This document shows, piece after piece, positions 42,718 to 47,549 of a stretch of 47,549 nt of DNA (positions within the stretch are counted from its first letter, which is position 1; each line of letters starts with the position of its first letter). This stretch comes from Chitinophagales bacterium (lineage in GTDB: Bacteria; Bacteroidota; Bacteroidia; Chitinophagales; JADIYW01). A program made the position numbers and the translations under genes. The stretch lies in contig JAGNZZ010000001.1 in the NCBI GenBank assembly GCA_017984135.1, positions 72,252 to 119,800 on the forward strand, in the 5' to 3' direction. A model generated the notes under the pieces. That model was not told the origin of the DNA, searched no databases, and was given only the letters and a program-made list of their open reading frames with translations.

Positions 42718-42744
42718 GAAGCCGATAGCTACGCTATCGGCTTC
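42718..42744 (+). terminator. 12-bp hairpin that ends 2 nt before a start codon
   Basis: GAAGCCGATAGC/GCTATCGGCTTC, perfect, loop TAC. It may end the M42 transcript, but no T-tract follows: TT and then ATG 42747 come next. If transcription passes through, it would cover the ribosome site of the next gene. Confidence 0.6.
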
Positions 42745-42746
42745 TT

Positions 42747-43646
42747 ATGTTTAGAGCAATTAAATTTTTGATTGAAACCAATTTATTTATTTCCATAGCT
42801 GCAGTATGTTTTTTATGGGCGAATATTTTTTTGTTAGACATTCAAAGCCATTCCTTTATTTTTTTATCCCTACAAGTTTTCTTTTCTACTTGGTTTGTGT
42901 ATCAAATCAGTCGATGGATTTATTTTAAAAAAGGTGAATATTCCAATAAAGATGAAATTGTGGCGCAGTGGTTCGAACGATTTCCTAATTTTAATAAATT
43001 TACTATTTACGTTTCTGGTTCCTTAGCAGTCTTCTTTACATTTTTTTTGCATCTAAATACCATCATCGTTTTAGGAATAATTGGTGGTATTTCGGTATTA
43101 TATCCTTTACCCATCTTAAAACCTTTCGGCATCCAAACACGATTACGAGATTTTCCTTTTGTAAAAATATTTTTAATAGCCTTTGTATGGAGCGCTACAT
43201 CTGTAATTCTACCATATACAGAAGTGCAACACCAACATCCTGTTGATTTATTCAGAATAGTAATTTTATTGTTTTTGATTCAATTTATCTATATTTTTTT
43301 TATCACACTGCCGTTTGATATCAATGATGCTGAAACAGATAAGTCAACCAATATGCACACAATTGCTTCCGTATTTGGAGTCAATAAATCAAAATTTATT
43401 TGTTTTATGTTGTCAATTATTTACGTATTTGTATTTATTTTCATCTTTATGCTGATAAATTGGATGCACTTACCCAACAAATATTTAACAGACGCAACAA
43501 TTATTTCAATAATAGCACTTATCGTTTTATTGCAAATTTATACACAACTAAAGTCAGACAAAGTACTAAAACTTTGGATTAAAATAATCTACGATGGAAG
43601 CATGATACTATATTGTCTTCTTATCTACTTCACTAAATTTAGGTAG
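42747..43646 (+). CDS. UbiA-like integral membrane protein
   Basis: 299 residues with about eight hydrophobic helices. The second Asp motif of UbiA prenyltransferases is recognisable in DINDAETDKSTNMHTIASVFG (near 193-213, quoted in part: D-N-D-E-T-D), followed by the usual strand-turn. The first Asp-rich motif (NDxxD) is not clear; the corresponding loop reads WFERFPNF. It is therefore a distant or altered member, and its substrate is unknown. ATG 42747 is chosen because the first helix begins at residue 7. Its start is preceded by a hairpin. Confidence 0.55.
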   Translation: MFRAIKFLIETNLFISIAAVCFLWANIFLLDIQSHSFIFLSLQVFFSTWFVYQISRWIYFKKGEYSNKDEIVAQWFERFPNFNKFTIYVSGSLAVFFTFFLHLNTIIVLGIIGGISVLYPLPILKPFGIQTRLRDFPFVKIFLIAFVWSATSVILPYTEVQHQHPVDLFRIVILLFLIQFIYIFFITLPFDINDAETDKSTNMHTIASVFGVNKSKFICFMLSIIYVFVFIFIFMLINWMHLPNKYLTDATIISIIALIVLLQIYTQLKSDKVLKLWIKIIYDGSMILYCLLIYFTKFR

Positions 43647-43703
43647 CTTAGGTATTTTTATAGGTATTTATTTTTATTTAGACTAATTTTAAATAAACTC
43701 ATT

Positions 43704-43711
43704 TATTTTTG
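43704..43711 (+). promoter_or_regulatory. -7 box of the DUF6607-TonB-HmuY operon
   Basis: Exact TATTTTTG, 18 nt before ATG 43730; predicted leader about 14 nt, A-rich. No good -33 TTG. Confidence 0.45.
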
Positions 43712-43729
43712 CATCTAAATAATTAAAAG

Positions 43730-44659
43730 ATGTCAAAATATTTATTCAATACTCTATTATTCTTGTATTTGAATCAAGTTGGATTTGCTGAAACAAATTC
43801 TTATGATAAAGATGTAAATGCCATTAAAAATTTATGTGGTTGCTTTGAAGTAGATTTTAAATATAAAGAAACATTTTCACCAAATAAGAAATATAAATTA
43901 AAGGATACGTATGTAAACGAAGCCTTGGAATGGGTTTCTTATGAACCGCAAACGGATGGTTCTATACAAATGCAACACATATTAATTCTTGACGAAAGCT
44001 CAATTGTAAAGCATTGGCGAGAAGAATGGAGTTTTGAAAATTCAACTATCTATACATATAATAAAGATTACCATTGGAAATCGACACCATTGAAGTCGGA
44101 AAATATAAAAAATACTTGGACACAAAAAGTGTTTGAAGTGGACGACAGACCGCAGTACGATGGCGTAGCAACTTTCACCTATTTTGATGGAAAAACTCTT
44201 TGGCAATCGAATTCTGATGCGCCATTACCTAGACGTGAATATTCTACTCGAAGCGATTATAATGTTTTAAACAGATTGAATCGTTTATATATTTCTGATA
44301 CAGGTTATTTACACGAACAAGACAACAAAAAAATTACTCGACAAGCAGCTGCAATAGACACTTTAATTACGGAAGAGAAAGGATATAATATGTATCGAAA
44401 AGTAGATGAAAATAAATGTAAAGCAGGAATAGATTGGTGGAATATTAATAAATTATTTTGGTTGGATGTTCGTGCCGTTTGGAATGAAATTCTACCATCA
44501 CAAACCGAATTAAAAGTGAACAGAATAGTGGAAGGAAAAACATTACACGATAAGTTATTTGCTATGAATTTATTACTTATTAACGATAAAAAATATAATT
44601 CGGAGAAAGCAAAAAAAGAAATTAGAAAAACAATAACAGAACATTTAGTTACAAAATAA
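43730..44659 (+). CDS. DUF6607 family secreted protein
   Basis: 309 residues with a signal peptide (residues 1-20, ending VGFAET). The mature protein begins with an ICGCFEV-like segment (here NLCGCFEVDFKYKETFSP, about 34-51), then a beta-rich part with many Trp and Tyr (HWREEWSFEN, YHWKST, TYFDGKTLW). This matches DUF6607, whose genes often sit next to TonB receptors and HmuY genes. The role is unknown; a link to metal or heme uptake is inferred from position. The TonB receptor gene starts 19 nt later. Confidence 0.75.
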   Translation: MSKYLFNTLLFLYLNQVGFAETNSYDKDVNAIKNLCGCFEVDFKYKETFSPNKKYKLKDTYVNEALEWVSYEPQTDGSIQMQHILILDESSIVKHWREEWSFENSTIYTYNKDYHWKSTPLKSENIKNTWTQKVFEVDDRPQYDGVATFTYFDGKTLWQSNSDAPLPRREYSTRSDYNVLNRLNRLYISDTGYLHEQDNKKITRQAAAIDTLITEEKGYNMYRKVDENKCKAGIDWWNINKLFWLDVRAVWNEILPSQTELKVNRIVEGKTLHDKLFAMNLLLINDKKYNSEKAKKEIRKTITEHLVTK

Positions 44660-44678
44660 ACCATTCAATTTTTTTCAG

Positions 44679-46793
44679 ATGTTGCGTATTATTTTAGTTA
44701 TATATTTTGGTGCAGTTGCTACAATCTTACACGCTCAACAAGTGGATTCTACTTTTGAAAATAAGATTGAAACTGAAAATAATCAAATAGAAGAGATTGT
44801 GGTGACTGCCACTAAAACTGAAACGAAAATAGCCACAACTACGGTACCATTAAGCGTAATTGCTAAGAAATATATTCAAGCTTCTGGTACTATAAAACTG
44901 GGCGATTTATTGCAAGAACAAAATGGAATCCAACTGAGTCATTTTTTAGGAACTGGCGTTCAGTTGCAAGGCATGTCGGCAGAATATACACTTATTCTTA
45001 TTAACGGCGAACCCATTATTGGCAAAAATGCGGGCGTAGTTGATTTAGATAGAATTGTAGTCGGAAATATTAAACGTGTAGAAATAGTAAAAGGTCCTGT
45101 TTCTTGTTTATATGGTAGCGATGCAATTGGTGGTGTTATCAATATTATCACAGAAGATATTGGAATAATAAAAAATGCTTTAGATTTTTCTATCCAATAT
45201 AAATCTCCGGCAATTGTTTCTTCATCCATCTTAGGAAATTATTCTAAAAACAAAGTTAGTTTTGAAAATACGATAGTTCATAATTTTTCAAATGGATATC
45301 ACACCAATAAGTCCACCGTATTTAAAGAAGGTTCGCCTTATAATGATTTTACTATAAATAGCAGAATTTCTGTTCGTGCAAATCAAAACATCCAAACCGG
45401 AATTGGTTTGAAATATTATTTCTCCACATTACACAACAAAGACAACTATCTCAATTCATCGAATGAAAATATGGTTGCCACACAAAGAGATAAAATTAAT
45501 GAATTTGCAATTTCACCGTATTTCAAATTTGTAAAAAAGAATATAGTTTTTAACATTAAAAACTATAATTCCTATTATCTATTTAATAGTCTATTTAATG
45601 GAGAAAATTTTAATGCTGATTTATACAACGATCAACTGAAACAATTTTTTACAAAGCTGGAAACTCAATTGGATTATACTAAAAACGGACATTTGTTTAC
45701 AGTTGGAACTGGCGGTTTTTACAATAGTATAATTTCCAATCGTATAGAAAATAAAATTAAACAGCACCAAGAATTTGTGTTTTTTCAATATCAATATGAT
45801 TGGAAAAATAGAATTATTATAAATGCCGGAAATAGAACAGATTTTCCAAGTGACTTTAAAATACAATGGTTTTCACCAAAAGTGTCAGCCAGATTTAATG
45901 TCAATGAATATTTTTCTATAAAAATTTCTGGTGGACGTGGTTATAAAGCTCCCGATATTCGTCAACAATATTTAAACTTCACCAATGCATTAGTAAACTA
46001 TTCAATTTTTGGTGCTGAAGTAGCCTTACAAAAATTAGAAGAATTAGAGTCATTAGGACAAATTCAATCGTATAGCATTCCAATTGAACAAATAAAAAGT
46101 TTAGTGCCGGAAAAATCTTGGTCTGCCAATGCTGAAATTGAAATTCATCCAATTCCTTCAAAATTATCGTTCACAGCAAATTATTTTAGAAATCAAATAA
46201 CAGATTTAATAGAAGCAACACCAACAGCTATTAAATCAAATGGCGCATTAATTTATACCTATTTCAATTTAAATAAAGTATATACACAAGGTGTGGAAGT
46301 AAATGCCACGTATCATATTATCAAAGGATTGAGCCTTACTATGGGATATAATTTTATTGATGCAAAAAATGTAGAGGTACTAAATAGAATTAAAAACGGA
46401 GAAATTTTCAGACGTGATCCTATTACTCTTGAAACGTTCCGTGTTAGCAAAAAAGAATACGGCGGTTTGTTTGATAGAAGTAAACATTCATTCAACATAA
46501 AAATTTATTACGAAAATAAAAAGCATGCCTTTAATACCTATTTACGTGTCATTTATAAAGGTAAATATGGTTGGAGTGATATCAATGGAAATCAAATTTT
46601 AGACGTAGCTGAAGAGTATGCGAAAGGCTACGCATTGTTGAATTTTTCTTTCACAAAGACTTTTAAAAATAAATATCATATAATGGTAGGCGTAGATAAT
46701 ATTTTAAATGCCAAACGTAAATACATTCCTTCAATGAACGGCATCACCGGAATAGTTGGATTAACCATTAATTTTTTAAACTCAAATAAATAA
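44679..46793 (+). CDS. TonB-dependent outer-membrane receptor
   Basis: 704 residues. Signal peptide (1-19, ending LHAQ), plug domain starting EEIVVTATKTETKIATTTVP (about 38-57) with LGDLLQEQNGIQL and IEIVKGPVSCLYGSDAIGG-like GPVSCLYGSDAIGGVINI (about 140-157), then a beta-barrel of about 22 strands ending NFLNSNK. There is no carboxypeptidase-like N-terminal domain, so it is not SusC-type. Together with the HmuY gene 8 nt downstream it probably imports heme or an iron complex. The receptor frame is intact. Confidence 0.92.
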   Translation: MLRIILVIYFGAVATILHAQQVDSTFENKIETENNQIEEIVVTATKTETKIATTTVPLSVIAKKYIQASGTIKLGDLLQEQNGIQLSHFLGTGVQLQGMSAEYTLILINGEPIIGKNAGVVDLDRIVVGNIKRVEIVKGPVSCLYGSDAIGGVINIITEDIGIIKNALDFSIQYKSPAIVSSSILGNYSKNKVSFENTIVHNFSNGYHTNKSTVFKEGSPYNDFTINSRISVRANQNIQTGIGLKYYFSTLHNKDNYLNSSNENMVATQRDKINEFAISPYFKFVKKNIVFNIKNYNSYYLFNSLFNGENFNADLYNDQLKQFFTKLETQLDYTKNGHLFTVGTGGFYNSIISNRIENKIKQHQEFVFFQYQYDWKNRIIINAGNRTDFPSDFKIQWFSPKVSARFNVNEYFSIKISGGRGYKAPDIRQQYLNFTNALVNYSIFGAEVALQKLEELESLGQIQSYSIPIEQIKSLVPEKSWSANAEIEIHPIPSKLSFTANYFRNQITDLIEATPTAIKSNGALIYTYFNLNKVYTQGVEVNATYHIIKGLSLTMGYNFIDAKNVEVLNRIKNGEIFRRDPITLETFRVSKKEYGGLFDRSKHSFNIKIYYENKKHAFNTYLRVIYKGKYGWSDINGNQILDVAEEYAKGYALLNFSFTKTFKNKYHIMVGVDNILNAKRKYIPSMNGITGIVGLTINFLNSNK

Positions 46794-46801
46794 TTATTAA
46801 T

Positions 46802-47386
46802 ATGAAAAAACTTTTTTTAATCGCTTTTAGTCTTGGAATTTTTGGACTAATTAGCTGTACTCAAGAAACTACTCCGAAACCAACACCACCTTTAAAAGCG
46901 GTGATTGATTCCAACATCAATGCCACGTATTCACATTATCAATTTTATAGTTTTGAAAAAGGAGATACTGTTCCTTTTTCTGATTCAACTACATTAAACT
47001 GGGATATGGCATTTAACGGTACTAAAATTATTTTTAATAGTGGCACTAGTGGTTCAGGAACAGCAGGTGTTATTATTAAAAATGCGTTATTTAGCGAAGT
47101 ATTGGAAGCACCAACGACAGGCTATGTACAAGATGGTGCTACGTATGCTATTCCATCTGGTAGTAACAATGGTTGGTATAATTATGCAGGTCCGCCCAAC
47201 CATACTATAACACCATTGGCCGGAAAAGTTTTTGTGGTAAAAACATCTAAAGGCAAATATGCAAAATTTGAAATTTTAAATTATTATTTAGGAAATCCAG
47301 CAATACCAAATGGTTTATTGGATATTTCAAAATATTATACCATTCGTTTTGTATATCAACCGGATGGCTCTACTAATTTAAAATAA
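46802..47386 (+). CDS. HmuY family lipoprotein
   Basis: 194 residues. The lipobox GLISC gives a lipidated Cys19, followed by a Thr/Pro linker. The HmuY domain shows YSHYQFYSFEKGDTVPFSD near 43-61 and LNWDMAFNGTKIIFNSGTSG (about 66-85), and ends in KYYTIRFVYQPDG. HmuY proteins bind heme outside the cell and pass it to the TonB receptor; whether the heme-binding residues are kept cannot be judged here. It starts 8 nt after the receptor gene. Confidence 0.88.
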   Translation: MKKLFLIAFSLGIFGLISCTQETTPKPTPPLKAVIDSNINATYSHYQFYSFEKGDTVPFSDSTTLNWDMAFNGTKIIFNSGTSGSGTAGVIIKNALFSEVLEAPTTGYVQDGATYAIPSGSNNGWYNYAGPPNHTITPLAGKVFVVKTSKGKYAKFEILNYYLGNPAIPNGLLDISKYYTIRFVYQPDGSTNLK

Positions 47387-47401
47387 GTAAATAACACAGA
47401 A

Positions 47402-47549
47402 ATGAAAAACAATAAATTAATTATTTTTATAATTCTATCTACGTTATTTTTAGCTTGTACGAAAGAAAAAGAAACTACTAAAGAGATAGTTAAAATCCCT
47501 TTTTCTGGTACTTATTCTTGGCAATTTAATATTCCAATTTTAGGAGATC
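47402..47549 (+). CDS. Lipoprotein, cut by the window end
   Basis: ATG 47402 opens a frame to the window edge (49 codons). Hydrophobic signal followed by FLACTKEKE (lipidated Cys near 19), then a charged linker and FSGTYSWQFNIPI. It follows the HmuY gene by 15 nt and is probably the next member of the same operon. The family cannot be judged from this part. Confidence 0.7.
   Translation, partial: MKNNKLIIFIILSTLFLACTKEKETTKEIVKIPFSGTYSWQFNIPILGD

Noticed and set aside
1-47549. CRISPR array, IS element, prophage or toxin-antitoxin pair
   Set aside because: No regular repeats with spacers, no transposase or integrase, and no toxin-antitoxin-like small gene pair were seen.

Overview
The window is chromosomal DNA of a Bacteroidota bacterium. 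It is strongly AT-rich. It has phylum-typical gene orders (rpmB-rpmG-DUF4295-ftsY, ftsX-DUF3098-uppP-truB-ribF, sufBCDSE-sufT), no clear Shine-Dalgarno boxes, and repeated TAnnTTTG boxes that match the phylum's -7 promoter element. The futalosine menaquinone route (mqnD, mqnB), bacillithiol synthesis (bshC), a bacilliredoxin and TonB/HmuY uptake genes point to a free-living, probably aerobic member outside the Bacteroidales, perhaps Chitinophagales/Saprospirales-like. That placement is inference from gene content. No CRISPR array, IS element or prophage was seen.

Layout: 1-340 appears to be the 3' end of a tRNA followed by a tiny GIY-YIG nuclease gene between two 24-nt repeats. 400-2150 holds ribosomal proteins L28 and L33, DUF4295 and the SRP receptor FtsY. 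2180-7650 holds a secreted alpha/beta hydrolase, RimO, BshC, a DUF922 protease-like protein and MqnD. 7690-10040 is a two-gene glycolipid cassette (GT-C membrane enzyme plus GT2 polyprenyl-phosphate sugar synthase), followed by MqnB, a QueD-like enzyme and an ElaA-like acetyltransferase. 11707-15435 is a minus-strand operon for cell division, undecaprenol recycling, tRNA pseudouridylation and flavin synthesis. 15500-22920 holds a transglutaminase-like protein, an FKBP lipoprotein, an acyl-CoA carboxylase beta subunit, SRP RNA, class I aldolase, a metal-receptor-like protein, a lipoprotein, a cysteine/cystathionine synthase and an Lrp regulator. 23028-28411 has envelope and surface enzymes (WecG-type glycosyltransferase, sulfotransferase, PhoD-like protein) and two alpha/beta hydrolases. 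28656-30443 holds two tandem PF10118 metal-dependent hydrolases. 30630-37766 is the suf Fe-S assembly operon, which ends in sufT, a bacilliredoxin and fmt. 37911-42677 has an outer-membrane barrel protein, propionyl-CoA carboxylase beta, a PhoD lipoprotein and an M42 peptidase. The end of the window has a UbiA-like membrane protein and a heme/iron-type uptake cluster (DUF6607, TonB receptor, HmuY, a lipoprotein cut by the window edge).

The most interesting pattern is regulatory. About ten genes have a TAnnTTTG-type -7 box ending only 3-5 nt before the start codon. The SRP RNA promoter in the same window places transcription starts about 4-6 nt after this box, so these genes look leaderless. 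The pattern also decides several start codons, including three GTG/ATG choices. Other points worth a second look are dyads around the suf promoter, a 12-bp hairpin that ends 2 nt before a start codon, a PhoD-like protein whose DDHD motif reads DDED, and the tRNA-flanked GIY-YIG mini-element. Most genes themselves are ordinary core or family genes; I did not find a clearly new multi-gene system.
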